Below, one piece after another: positions 43,969-52,835 of a DNA stretch of 64,000 nt. The translations under genes were made by a program, and so were the position numbers. Every line of letters begins with the position of its first letter. The first letter of the stretch is position 1. The notes under the pieces were generated by a model that worked only from the letters and a program-made list of their open reading frames with translations, had not been told where the DNA came from and did no database searches. This DNA comes from Nocardia stercoris (GTDB taxonomy: Bacteria > Actinomycetota > Actinomycetes > Mycobacteriales > Mycobacteriaceae): contig NZ_RFFH01000018.1 in assembly GCF_003696265.1 (NCBI RefSeq), positions 1 to 64,000 of the forward strand, in the 5' to 3' direction.

Positions 43969-44385
43969 ATGAGCGAGCTGCTCGAACTCGTCGACACCCA
44001 CTACCGCGGACTGGAATCCGGCGACCTCGAGCTCGCGGCGAGCCCATTCACCGCGGACGTCGCCACCGAATTCCCCTCCGGCCCGATGGAGGGCATCGAG
44101 GCACTGCGCGGCCTGATCCAGGCCTTCATCACCGCGTTCCCGGACCTGAAGCTGGCCCGGCGCAACGTGTGGGTGTCCGGTGACTCGGCGGTCGCCGAGG
44201 TCACCTTCTCCGGCACCCACACCGGCCCGCTGGTCACCCCGGAGGGCGAGGTGCCGCCGACCGGCAAGTCGGTGACCTTCCCGCTGATCGACATCTTCAC
44301 CGCGCGCGACGGCAAGGTCGTCGAGCACCGCGGGTACTGGGACAACGCCCTGTTCCTGTCCCAGCTCGGACTGCTGCCCTCGTAG
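43969..44385 (+). CDS. SnoaL-like (NTF2-fold) protein
   Basis: A 138-residue cone-fold protein: LVDTHYRGLESGDLELAASP, FTADVATEFPSGPMEGIEAL, FPDLKLARRNVWVSGD, VTFSGTHTGPL, PPTGKSVTFPLIDIF, KVVEHRGYWDN. This is the ester-cyclase/limonene-epoxide-hydrolase-like superfamily, which includes cyclases, hydrolases and isomerases. ATG 43969 follows GAAGGG. A shared motif 2 with the SDR suggests both act on the same compound. Confidence 0.85.
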   Translation: MSELLELVDTHYRGLESGDLELAASPFTADVATEFPSGPMEGIEALRGLIQAFITAFPDLKLARRNVWVSGDSAVAEVTFSGTHTGPLVTPEGEVPPTGKSVTFPLIDIFTARDGKVVEHRGYWDNALFLSQLGLLPS

Positions 44386-44400
44386 GCGCAGCGCGGTCCA

Positions 44401-44433
44401 GGTGGCACCCGGGTGGTTCGCCCGGGTGCCACT
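44401..44433. terminator. Terminator between SnoaL-like and AcoR-like genes
   Basis: GGTGGCACCCGGG pairs with CCCGGGTGCCACT (12 perfect pairs plus one G-T, 7-base loop), then TTG. Shared by convergent genes. Confidence 0.75.
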
Positions 44434-44482
44434 TGCCGTCGAGACTTGCTGTGGTACAGACTGATTCGCGTCGATCTCGTCG

Positions 44483-46072
44483 TTACGAGATCCGCAGCGC
44501 CCGCATCCGGTTGTACAGCGTGGACCGGCTCACGCCGAGGGCCCGCGCGGCTCGTTGCTTGTTCCCGCCGGCGGCCTCGATCGCGGCCACGATCACCTCA
44601 CGTTCGGCTTGCCGCAACGGCGAACCGGGAGCAGGCCCACCACGGTAGGCCATCGGCAGATCGGCGGGGATGAGGTCGCCGGCCGAGCGGGCCCGAGCCA
44701 GCGCCCGGACCACCCGATCCAGTTCGGCCAGATTGCCGGGCCACGGCTGAGCGGCCAGCACCCGCAAGGTATCCGAGGTCAGCCGCAGCCGGTCCGCGCC
44801 GTCGACACCGGCGAGCATGCGCTGCGCCAAATGTGGGATCTCGTGCCGACGGCGGCGCAGCGGCAGCAGGTCCCTGCGGCTACCGCAGAGGGACGCCAGC
44901 GCCGCGTGCGTACCGGACAGATGGTCCCCCGGCGTGACGGTCAGGACGAGATCGCGGTGATCCGCGCGCAGATATCCGGCGAGCAGGGTGGTCAGCTGCT
45001 CGGACAGCAATTGGACGTTCTCCACGATCAGAGTCGGCCCCTGCCCGTCCAGCGCGGCGCTCAGCGCGTTCGCCCAGGATCTTTCGCCCACCCGCACGAT
45101 CTCGGCAGCGTCCAGGGTGCGCGCTTCCGGGCCGGCGGCCTTGCGGGCGGCGGTGGTCCGGCCACTGCCCGGTTCGCCCACCACCAACAGCGGCAGTCGC
45201 GCCGCGGCTCTCGGTTCGGTCGCACGTCCGCCGTGATCGGGGACGATATCGACCCGGACACCGTCGGCATCGGCGACCGGCGTGCACTCCAGTACGACGT
45301 CTCGGCCGGAGGCCAGCGTCAGCCGGACCGTCGCGACGGCGGTCTGCTCGGCGCACGTGCGCACGGCGGCATGGTCGGTGGGGTCGAGCAGGTCCAGCGC
45401 GGCCGGCGTGGCCAGCACCAAGCCTTGCCCGACCACCATGACCGGCCGGCCGCGGCGGCGGGCAGCGGTTTGGAACGCGTGCAGCAGCCGGTCCTGATTC
45501 CGGCTCACGTCACGCAGCAACCGCTCCTCGATGTCGTGCACCATCCGCCGGGCGAGCGGGCGCAGCGACCGGTGATCGCCGGTCGCGGGACCGCCGATGT
45601 CGAGCACTCCCGCCAGACGCCGGGTGCCCGGATGGAAGATCGGATGCCCGTAGCAGGTGAACCCGCGCAGTGCGGTGAGGAAGTGTTCCGGGCCGCGGAT
45701 CAATACCTCCTGCCGGGTCTCGAGCGGCGTCCCGATGGCGTTGGTGCCGATGACGTCCTCCCCCATCCGCACCCCGGGCCGGAATCCGAGCTGGTGCATG
45801 GCGTCGCCGATCGCCGGGTCGGTGGCCGCGACGTCGACGACGCGGGCGTCCCGATCGGCGAGGACCAATCCGAACGACGCCCCCTCGAGTTCGGCACTCA
45901 TCCAGCGCAACACCGGCGCGGCGGCGCGGGCCAGGGCGGTGCCACCGACCGGATCGCGCTCCAACAGCGGCGGCGAGTCCGCGCGCAATCCGCTCAATCG
46001 TGATCGCGCCCAGGATGCGGCGATCTCGGGGCGAACGCCCTCGACGTCCTGCTGCGGCACAGTGGTCAGCAC
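44483..46072 (-). CDS. AcoR/MimR-like transcriptional regulator (second copy)
   Basis: A 529-residue paralogue of 6959-8554 along its whole length. GAF region: GEDVIGTNAIGTPLETRQE and FTCYGHPIFHPGTRRLAGVL. Degenerate AAA+ part: GEPGSGRTT (Arg for the Walker A Lys, near 299), TLIVENVQLL at the Walker B position (near 350), no GAFTGA. C-terminal Fis HTH: AAGGNKQRAARALGVSRSTLYN. The HTHs of the two paralogues differ at only a few positions, so they may read the same DNA site while sensing different ligands. GTG 46072 has AAGGA upstream. Motif 1 lies 61 bases upstream, nearly the same spacing as for the first copy. Confidence 0.88.
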   Translation of the reverse strand: MLTTVPQQDVEGVRPEIAASWARSRLSGLRADSPPLLERDPVGGTALARAAAPVLRWMSAELEGASFGLVLADRDARVVDVAATDPAIGDAMHQLGFRPGVRMGEDVIGTNAIGTPLETRQEVLIRGPEHFLTALRGFTCYGHPIFHPGTRRLAGVLDIGGPATGDHRSLRPLARRMVHDIEERLLRDVSRNQDRLLHAFQTAARRRGRPVMVVGQGLVLATPAALDLLDPTDHAAVRTCAEQTAVATVRLTLASGRDVVLECTPVADADGVRVDIVPDHGGRATEPRAAARLPLLVVGEPGSGRTTAARKAAGPEARTLDAAEIVRVGERSWANALSAALDGQGPTLIVENVQLLSEQLTTLLAGYLRADHRDLVLTVTPGDHLSGTHAALASLCGSRRDLLPLRRRRHEIPHLAQRMLAGVDGADRLRLTSDTLRVLAAQPWPGNLAELDRVVRALARARSAGDLIPADLPMAYRGGPAPGSPLRQAEREVIVAAIEAAGGNKQRAARALGVSRSTLYNRMRALRIS

Positions 46073-46132
46073 GCGGCACCATCCTTGCTACCTACGGTCC
46101 GGTGTGAGCCGGCTCTCGTTCAACCGAGAGCG

Positions 46133-46147
46133 ATATTATATTATATT
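46133..46147 (-). promoter_or_regulatory. Motif 1 A/T tract for the AcoR-like gene 2
   Basis: ATATTATATTATATT, 15 A/T bases, 61 from GTG 46072; TATAAT twice on the minus strand. Confidence 0.7.
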
Positions 46148-46325
46148 CGATGCCAGGGTAACCCCGATCACACGGAACGCCGCGGCTGTAGGGCGCCGAC
46201 GCGCCCCGCGCAGTCGGACCGACCGCCGCAAGGAGGCTCGGCCGGACATCCCGAACGACCTCGCCAGCACATCTCGCCATGCCTCGACAGCGGGGAACAG
46301 GACGCGCGACCCGCCGCCAGATCTC

Positions 46326-46342
46326 AATATATTGTATATAAT
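46326..46342 (+). promoter_or_regulatory. Motif 1 A/T tract for the zinc-ribbon gene
   Basis: AATATATTGTATATAAT, 89 bases before ATG 46431. ATTGTATATAAT within it resembles the ATTGTATACAAT half-sites of some FadR-subfamily GntR proteins. Confidence 0.65.
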
Positions 46343-46430
46343 CCCTGATCGCGCCCAATCGGGTGTGACACCATCGCGCTCCGGCGGTCGATACGATCAC
46401 CCGGCCGGAGCCCACGCACGGAGCGAACCG

Positions 46431-46637
46431 ATGTCGATACGCACCCGGACCACGGTCACCGAACTGCTCAACTACTTCGGCCGCTGCCCGAGATGCGGCT
46501 ACCCCGCTTCGGCACGCGTCGCGCAACACCAGTACAGCGACGGCACGTCCGAGCGGGAGATCATCGCCACCTGCGGACTGCCGTGCGGCTGGAGTGGACC
46601 GGTTCCCATGCGATCAATGACCGGCCTGCACGCCTGA
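46431..46637 (+). CDS. Small zinc-ribbon protein, function unknown
   Basis: A 68-residue peptide starting MSIRTRTTVTELLNYFGR, followed by CPRCGYPA and, later, ATCGLPCGW. Two Cys pairs suggest a zinc ribbon. GGAGCG precedes the ATG and a motif 1 tract provides a promoter, so it is probably real. I do not recognise the family. It may be a small regulatory or protein-binding factor of the same regulon. It is convergent with the PucR gene. Confidence 0.6.
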   Translation: MSIRTRTTVTELLNYFGRCPRCGYPASARVAQHQYSDGTSEREIIATCGLPCGWSGPVPMRSMTGLHA

Positions 46638-46671
46638 TCCACGAATCCGGCATCCGCGATGCGAGTGCCGC

Positions 46672-47892
46672 TCACTGCCGGGGTAGCCCGAGCCGAGCAC
46701 AGACCAGCAGGGCGACCTCGATCTCCAGCCGACGCTCGGTGAGCGGATGCTCCAGCAGCTCTTCGACTTTGCGCACCCGGTAGTGGACGGTGTTCTTGTG
46801 GACGTGCAGCCGGGCGGCCGCATCGGTGTAGCTGCCGCGAGCGTCGAGGAAGGCCCGGACCGTCTCCCGGAGCCGGGCGGCGTTCTCGTCTCCGCCCACG
46901 AGCCCGCCCAGTACTCGCCGAGCCCACGCCTCGACCGCGGGCAAGTGGTCGGCGAACAGCGCCGGCAGCGCCACCTCCGAATACATCGTCAGCCCGCGAC
47001 CGCGGGTGGCCAGCGCGACCGCCCGAGCGGCCTCGGCGTCGCGGAAGGTCTGCCGGAACCCGTTCAGTCCGGTGGCCGGATCACCCACGGCCAGAGACAG
47101 TTTCGGCTGCGCGCCCAGGTCGCGCCGCAGCTGTTCGGCGTCGAGTGCGGTGCGCGCCACCGAGGTGATCCAGACCCACCATGTGTGATCGTCGATCTCG
47201 ACCGTCATCGGCGGCTTACCGGTCGCGGCGGCCACCAGCGCGGCGCCTGCCCGTAGCATCGCGGCCGGGTCGCGCGTGCCGGGCGGTGTCCACAGCACGG
47301 CGAACTGGTGCCAGCCGCGTAGTGACGCGGACAGCATCTGCTCGGCCGAGGCGAGATCGAGGTCTTCGGCATCGAGCACCGCGCGCACCTGGGCCGCCCG
47401 GGTGGCGTCGGTGCGCGCGTCCCAGCGCCGGCGTTCGCTCGCGTAGATGTCGATCAGTCCCTCGATCACCCGATCGATATAGCCGTTGACCAGGCCCGCG
47501 ATCCGCGCCGCGGTGGCCAGGGCAACGTCGGCCGGTGGGTCCAGCTCGGCCAGCACCGTCAGGATCCACTGCCCGAACATGTGCTCGCCGAGCCGGTAGG
47601 CACGCAACAGCGCCTCCAACGACAGATCATGCTGGGCGAACCGCCGGGCGTATTCGGCGGCGGCCGGCGGCACCGCCAAGTCGTCGAGACCGATGGTCAG
47701 AGTGAGCATGTCCAGCATGGCCGCGAGATTGGACTCGGTGCTGGCCACCATCAGCCTGCGCACCTCGTCGTCGTGCCGGAACTCGGGAATGACCTCGACG
47801 AACATCGAAGTCATGGTGGGCGTCAGCCGGCCCAGGCCGGCCTTGATCCGGCCCGCCACCTCACGCACCAGGAGATCGACGTCGACTGCCAT
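46672..47892 (-). CDS. PucR-type transcriptional regulator
   Basis: A 406-residue regulator. A helical N-terminal domain (about 1-160) and a middle GGDEF-derived domain lead to the C-terminal PucR HTH (about 345-400, LRETVRAFLDARGSYTDAAA then RLHVHKNTVHYRVRKVEELL). Such proteins activate nearby catabolic or lipid genes. ATG 47892 begins MAVDVDLLVRE. Divergent from the acyl-CoA ligase operon by 162 bases, which it probably controls. Confidence 0.9.
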   Translation of the reverse strand: MAVDVDLLVREVAGRIKAGLGRLTPTMTSMFVEVIPEFRHDDEVRRLMVASTESNLAAMLDMLTLTIGLDDLAVPPAAAEYARRFAQHDLSLEALLRAYRLGEHMFGQWILTVLAELDPPADVALATAARIAGLVNGYIDRVIEGLIDIYASERRRWDARTDATRAAQVRAVLDAEDLDLASAEQMLSASLRGWHQFAVLWTPPGTRDPAAMLRAGAALVAAATGKPPMTVEIDDHTWWVWITSVARTALDAEQLRRDLGAQPKLSLAVGDPATGLNGFRQTFRDAEAARAVALATRGRGLTMYSEVALPALFADHLPAVEAWARRVLGGLVGGDENAARLRETVRAFLDARGSYTDAAARLHVHKNTVHYRVRKVEELLEHPLTERRLEIEVALLVCARLGLPRQ

Positions 47893-47985
47893 GGCCGATC
47901 ACAGTACTCCCGGGTCCCGCCCGATCCGCGCCGTTTGTACTCGCGGCACAACACCGCCGCACAACGCTGGTCCGTCGGCCCGTAG

Positions 47986-48045
47986 TCGCCACCAGGCATG
48001 CGTCCTACCTTGGGTTATGTAATCCACATCACATTCGCCACCAGG
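47986..48045. repeat. Direct repeat TCGCCACCAGG in the PucR/ligase promoter
   Basis: The 11-base word occurs at 47986-47996 and 48035-48045, either side of an AT-richer stretch (GGGTTATGTAATCC) that could hold the promoter. Possible PucR binding sites. Confidence 0.4.
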
Positions 48046-48054
48046 TGAGGAATC

Positions 48055-49494
48055 ATGCGACACATCGCCGAATTGCCCGACGCCAGAGCGGATTCCGCTC
48101 CGGAGGCGCCCTGCCTGGCCGACGACACCACCACGCTCACCAACGCGGAGTTCCGGGAGCGGGTACGAATCGCCGTGTCGGCGCTGCACCGGGCGGGCGT
48201 CCGCGCCGGCGAGGTGGTCGCCGTCGTATTGCCCAATCGGGTGGAGCTGGTGGTCACGCTGTTCGCCGCCTGGCAGCTCGGCGCGGCCGTCACCCCGGTG
48301 AACCCGGGCCTCACGAGCGACGAAATCCGTTACCAGATCGAGGATTCCGGTGCGACGGTCGTGGTCGGCGAGCCGGACACGGCCGGGGTGACCCTCGACG
48401 TCGCGCGACTCGCGCACCCGGCGGGGCCGGTCGCTGCCGCCCCGGCCGAAGGGCCGGCGCTGATCATCTACACCAGCGGCACCACGGGCCGGCCGAAAGG
48501 TGTGGTGCTCGACCACGCCAACCTTGCCGCCATGTGCTCGATGATCATCGAGGCGCTCGGCCTCGACCGGACCGACCACAGCCTGCTGGTGTTGCCCCTG
48601 TTCCACGTCAACGGCATTGTGGTGAGTGTACTTTCGCCGCTGCTGGCGGGCGGGCACACCACCCTCGCGGGAAAGTTCTCCGCGTCCGGGTTCCTGCGTA
48701 CGGTCGAACGGGTCCGCCCGACCTACTTCTCCGCGGTGCCCGCCATCTACGCCCTGCTGGTAGCGCAGCCCCGGACACACCGGCCGGATCTGTCGTCGCT
48801 GCGCCGGGTGATCTGCGGCGCGGCGCCCATGCCCGCCGAGCTCATCGCGCGGTTCGAGGAGCGGTTCGGCGTGCCGATCGTGGAGGGGTACGGACTCTCG
48901 GAGGGCACCTGCGCCTCCACACTCAACCCGGTGTCGGGGCCACGCAAACCGGGCACCGTCGGCCTGCCGCTGCCCGGACAGACGGTCGCGATCATGGATC
49001 CGGACGGAAACCTGCTGGGCGCGGGCGAATCCGGTGAGGTCGTGGTCCGCGGCCCGAACGTGATGCGGGGGTACCTCGGAAATCCCGAGGCCACCGCGCA
49101 AACCGTCGTGGACGGCTGGCTGCACACCGGCGACGTGGGCCGCTTCGACGCCGACGGCTATCTGATCCTGGTGGACCGGATCAAGGACCTCATCATCCGC
49201 GGCGGAGAGAACCTCTACCCCAAGGAGATCGAGAACGCGCTCTACCGGCACCCGGCGGTCCACGAGGCCGCGGTGGTCGGGGTTCCCGACCCCGTGTTGG
49301 GCGAGGTACCGGTCGCGCATGTGGTGACCGTGCCGGAGGCCGCCGTCACCGCGGCGGAGCTGACCGACCACTGCCGCGGTGTCCTCGCACCGTTCAAGGT
49401 GCCTGCCGCGATCGTCGTCACCGCGGAGCTGCCGCGCAACGCGGTCGGCAAGATCGACAAGAAACAACTGCGGGCACTCGCTGTTCGAGCCTGA
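48055..49494 (+). CDS. Acyl-CoA ligase (AMP-forming)
   Basis: A 479-residue adenylate-forming enzyme: IIYTSGTTGRPKGVVL P-loop, GYGLSEGTCAS, WLHTGDVGRFDADGYL, DRIKDLIIRGGENLYPKEIE, and C-terminal ELPRNAVGKIDKKQL with the catalytic Lys. Short form, typical of fatty- or aryl-acid ligases. ATG 48055 follows GAGGAA. First gene of a four-gene operon with DUF3556, FAD oxidoreductase and SDR. Confidence 0.92.
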   Translation: MRHIAELPDARADSAPEAPCLADDTTTLTNAEFRERVRIAVSALHRAGVRAGEVVAVVLPNRVELVVTLFAAWQLGAAVTPVNPGLTSDEIRYQIEDSGATVVVGEPDTAGVTLDVARLAHPAGPVAAAPAEGPALIIYTSGTTGRPKGVVLDHANLAAMCSMIIEALGLDRTDHSLLVLPLFHVNGIVVSVLSPLLAGGHTTLAGKFSASGFLRTVERVRPTYFSAVPAIYALLVAQPRTHRPDLSSLRRVICGAAPMPAELIARFEERFGVPIVEGYGLSEGTCASTLNPVSGPRKPGTVGLPLPGQTVAIMDPDGNLLGAGESGEVVVRGPNVMRGYLGNPEATAQTVVDGWLHTGDVGRFDADGYLILVDRIKDLIIRGGENLYPKEIENALYRHPAVHEAAVVGVPDPVLGEVPVAHVVTVPEAAVTAAELTDHCRGVLAPFKVPAAIVVTAELPRNAVGKIDKKQLRALAVRA

Positions 49495-49584
49495 ACAGCA
49501 CTGCCCCGCAATTCAATTCGAACGAAAGAAGAGCTTCCGGTCGCGATGACGCGCGCCCGGAGCACGAACGAAAAGGATCGAGTC

Positions 49585-51375
49585 ATGGGATTCAAAACGG
49601 GGAACTTCCCCCCGGTGGACACACAGACCTTCCTGGATCTGCCACTGCGCGACCGCATTCGAACACTCGCGCTGCACTGGGCGGAATACGGCTTCGGCAC
49701 GCCGAAAATGATTCACACCATCTACGTGGCGAAAGTGCTGGTGCTCTACATGCTCGGCGGCGTGGTGATCGCCACCGCCACCTCGGGCTCGGGACCGTTC
49801 TGGGACGTCACGCAGTGGTGGAATCAGCCCATCGTCTACCAGAAGCTGGTGCTGTGGACGGTGCTGCTCGAGGCGATCGGCGTCGCCGGCTCGTGGGGAC
49901 CGCTAGCGGGTAAGTTCAAGCCGATGACCGGCGGCGCACGGTATTTCGCCCGCCCGGGCACAATCCGGTTGCGGCCTTGGCGCCGGGTGCCGCTGACCGG
50001 CGGCGATACCCGCACAGCGTTCGACGTGATCCTCTACGTCACCTTCCTGGCCACACTGACCCTCGCTCTGCTGGCACCCGGCCACACCACGCCGGCGCTG
50101 CTACAAGCGCTGCCGGACAACACTTCCGGTCTGGTGCGCCCTGTCCTGCTGATCGCGCCGGTCGTGCTGTACGTGCTCTGCGGCCTGCGCGACAAGACGA
50201 TCTTCCTGGCCGCGCGTGGCGAACAGTATCTCCCGGCTCTGATGTTCTTCGCGGTACTGCCGTTCACCGACATGATCATCGCCGCCAAACTGCTGATCGT
50301 GATCGTGTGGCTCGGCGCGGGAGTCTCCAAGTTCGGCAAGCACTTCACCAACGTGGTGCCGCCGATGATCTCCAACAGCCCGAGCATGCCGTTCACCGCG
50401 ATCAAACGCGCCCACTACCGCGACTTTCCGCGGGACATCCGTCCCTCGGGCCTGGCCTCGTTCATGGCCCATGTCGGCGGCACCACCGTCGAGGTGATCA
50501 CGCCCGTCGTCCTGCTGTTCGCCACGAACCGCTGGCTGACCCTGGCCGGGGTGGCGGTGATGGTGATCTTCCACCTGTTCATCACCTCGACGTTCCCGCT
50601 GGCCGTGCCGCTGGAATGGAACATCCTGTTCGCCTATCTGACGGTGTTCCTGTTCGTCGGCTTCCCCAGTTCCGGTGGCTACGGGGTGTTCGACATGTCC
50701 TCGCCGTGGCTCACCGCCGCGATCGCGGCCGGACTACTCTTCTTCCCGGTGCTGGGTAACCTGCGGCCGGATCTGGTCTCGTTCCTGCCCTCGATGCGCC
50801 AGTACGCCGGGAACTGGGCCTCAGCCCTGTGGGCCTTCGCCCCCGGCGCGGAAGCCAAACTGAACACTATCGCGCACCGGCCCTCGCTCAACCAGTTCGA
50901 TCAGCTGCTGGCCATGGGCTACGCCCCGGAGATCGCCGAGATCACCATGCAGCAGACCATCGCCTGGCGTTCCATGCACAGCCAGGGCCGCGGCCTGTTC
51001 TCGCTGCTGTACAAGCACATTCCCGATCTCGACCGCTGGACTGTGCGGGAAGCCGAATTCGCCTGCAACTCGCTGATCGGCTTCAATTTCGGTGACGGCC
51101 ACCTGCACAATCGCGATCTCATCGACGCCGTCCAGGCCCGGGTGGGATTCGAACCCGGGGAATGGATCGTGGTGTGGGTCGAGTCGCAGCCGGTTCACCG
51201 GGACACCCAGTCGTACCAGGTGATCGACGCCGCACTCGGGGTGATCGAACGCGGCTTCTGGCAGGTCGCCGACGCGGTCGACGTACAGCCCTGGCTGCCC
51301 GACGGTCCCATTCCGCACACGGTGACCTGGCGGCGCGATCACGACAGTGAACCCGCGGTCAGGGCGATCCGATGA
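49585..51375 (+). CDS. DUF3556-type polytopic membrane protein
   Basis: A 596-residue protein with about nine hydrophobic segments between residues 50 and 410 and a soluble C-terminal region. The opening GFKTGNFPPVDTQTFLDLPL and motifs such as VSKFGKHFTNVVPPMISNSP and FNFGDGHLHNRDLIDAVQAR are those of the DUF3556 family common in mycolate-producing actinomycetes; function not established. ATG 49585 follows AAAGGA and gives the family N-terminus. It overlaps the next gene (ATGA), so the products probably act together at the membrane. Confidence 0.85.
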   Translation: MGFKTGNFPPVDTQTFLDLPLRDRIRTLALHWAEYGFGTPKMIHTIYVAKVLVLYMLGGVVIATATSGSGPFWDVTQWWNQPIVYQKLVLWTVLLEAIGVAGSWGPLAGKFKPMTGGARYFARPGTIRLRPWRRVPLTGGDTRTAFDVILYVTFLATLTLALLAPGHTTPALLQALPDNTSGLVRPVLLIAPVVLYVLCGLRDKTIFLAARGEQYLPALMFFAVLPFTDMIIAAKLLIVIVWLGAGVSKFGKHFTNVVPPMISNSPSMPFTAIKRAHYRDFPRDIRPSGLASFMAHVGGTTVEVITPVVLLFATNRWLTLAGVAVMVIFHLFITSTFPLAVPLEWNILFAYLTVFLFVGFPSSGGYGVFDMSSPWLTAAIAAGLLFFPVLGNLRPDLVSFLPSMRQYAGNWASALWAFAPGAEAKLNTIAHRPSLNQFDQLLAMGYAPEIAEITMQQTIAWRSMHSQGRGLFSLLYKHIPDLDRWTVREAEFACNSLIGFNFGDGHLHNRDLIDAVQARVGFEPGEWIVVWVESQPVHRDTQSYQVIDAALGVIERGFWQVADAVDVQPWLPDGPIPHTVTWRRDHDSEPAVRAIR

Positions 51376-52835
51376 CCACGGCGACGGTGATCGGCAGCGG
51401 ACCCAACGGGCTCGCCGCCGCTCTCACCCTGGCCCTCGCCGGGGTCGAGGTGACCGTCCTCGAGGCCGCCGCCACCATCGGCGGCGGCACCCGCTCACAC
51501 GAGGCGATCGTGCCCGGACTGCTGCACGACCACTGTTCGGCCATCCACCCGATGGCCGTGGGGTCGCCGCTGTTCCGCCGCGCCGGCCTGGAACGGCACG
51601 GATTGCGCTGGGCCTGGCCGGAATTCGATTGTGTCCACCCGCTCGACGACGGCAGCGCCGCGGTGCTGCACCGCTCGGTGGCCGCCACCGCGACCGGCCT
51701 GGGCGCCGACGAACGCCTGTGGCGGCGGCTGTTCGAGGGACCGGTCGCCGTCTACGACGAACTCGGCGGCGACATCATGCGGCCACTGCTGCGGATACCT
51801 CGGCATCCGTTCCGGTTGGCGCGCTTCGGGATTCCGGCGACCGCGCCCGCCACACTGCTCGCACGCGCCTTCCGCACCGACCGGGGGCGGGCCCTGTTCG
51901 GGGGTGTCGCCGCGCACGCCTTCCACCCCTTGGACCGGCCGCTGAGCGCGAGCATCGGGCTGGGCATCCTGACCTCCGGGCACCGCTACGGCTGGGCGGT
52001 GGCGGTGGGGGGCTCCCAGCGGATCGCCGACGCCCTGGCGGCGGCGCTCGCCGAGCACGGCGGCACGATCGAGACCGGGGTCCGGGTCCGCTCCGCGGCC
52101 GAGCTGCCGCCCTCGGACCTCACGATCTGGGATGTGGCGCCGACCGCGCTCGCCGATATCCTCGGTGACCGGCTACCGCCGCGAATCGCCGCCGCCTACC
52201 GGCGATTCCGGTACGGGCCGGGCGCCTTCAAGGTCGATTTCGCGGTGGAGGGCGGCGTTCCCTGGGTCGCCGCCGCGGCCCGTCGCGCGGGGACCGTGCA
52301 CCTGGGCGGCTCGTTCGCGGAGATTGCCGCCGGGGAACGCGACATCCACGCGGGCCGGATGCCGATTCGCCCGTTCGTACTGGTGGGACAGCAGTACCTG
52401 GCCGATCCGCAGCGTTCGGTCGGCGCGGTCCACCCGGTGTGGGCCTATGCCCATGTGCCCCACGGCTATACCGGCGACGCCACCGAGGCGATCATCGCGC
52501 AGATCGAACGCTTCGCCCCGGGCTTCCGGGACCGCGTGGTCGGCTGGTCGCACCGCTCCCCCGGCGGATTCGCCGACGACAACCCCAATTTCGTCGGCGG
52601 CAACATCATGACCGGCGCCAAGGACATCCCCCAGCTGCTGTTCGGCCCACGAAAGACACTGCAGCCCTACGACATCGGCCTCCCCGGCCATTACCTGTGC
52701 TCGGCAGCCACCCCGCCGGGCCCCGGCGCACACGGCATGTGTGGTGTCAATGCCGCCGAGCGCGCCCTGCGCCGACTGGGCGGACACCTACCGCACCGGG
52801 AATCCGCCACCTCGACTACCAGGAGTACCTCGTGA
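51372..52835 (+). CDS. FAD-dependent oxidoreductase (phytoene-desaturase-like)
   Basis: A 487-residue flavoprotein: ATVIGSGPNGLAAALTLALA dinucleotide fold, VTVLEAAATIGGGTRSHE, and a C-terminal GxxGxHG-like PPGPGAHGMCGVNAA. It belongs to the amine-oxidase/carotenoid-desaturase clade of uncharacterised NAD(P)/FAD oxidoreductases, and would dehydrogenate or isomerise a lipid-like substrate. Translationally coupled on both sides (ATGA upstream, GTGA downstream). Confidence 0.88.
   Translation: MTTATVIGSGPNGLAAALTLALAGVEVTVLEAAATIGGGTRSHEAIVPGLLHDHCSAIHPMAVGSPLFRRAGLERHGLRWAWPEFDCVHPLDDGSAAVLHRSVAATATGLGADERLWRRLFEGPVAVYDELGGDIMRPLLRIPRHPFRLARFGIPATAPATLLARAFRTDRGRALFGGVAAHAFHPLDRPLSASIGLGILTSGHRYGWAVAVGGSQRIADALAAALAEHGGTIETGVRVRSAAELPPSDLTIWDVAPTALADILGDRLPPRIAAAYRRFRYGPGAFKVDFAVEGGVPWVAAAARRAGTVHLGGSFAEIAAGERDIHAGRMPIRPFVLVGQQYLADPQRSVGAVHPVWAYAHVPHGYTGDATEAIIAQIERFAPGFRDRVVGWSHRSPGGFADDNPNFVGGNIMTGAKDIPQLLFGPRKTLQPYDIGLPGHYLCSAATPPGPGAHGMCGVNAAERALRRLGGHLPHRESATSTTRSTS

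Larger units (their letters stand above)
46073..46430. other. Divergent intergenic region with two motif 1 tracts
   Basis: 358 bases between the AcoR-like gene (minus) and the zinc-ribbon gene (plus). The tracts at 46133-46147 and 46326-46342 each sit near one gene. Nothing else is recognisable. Confidence 0.5.
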
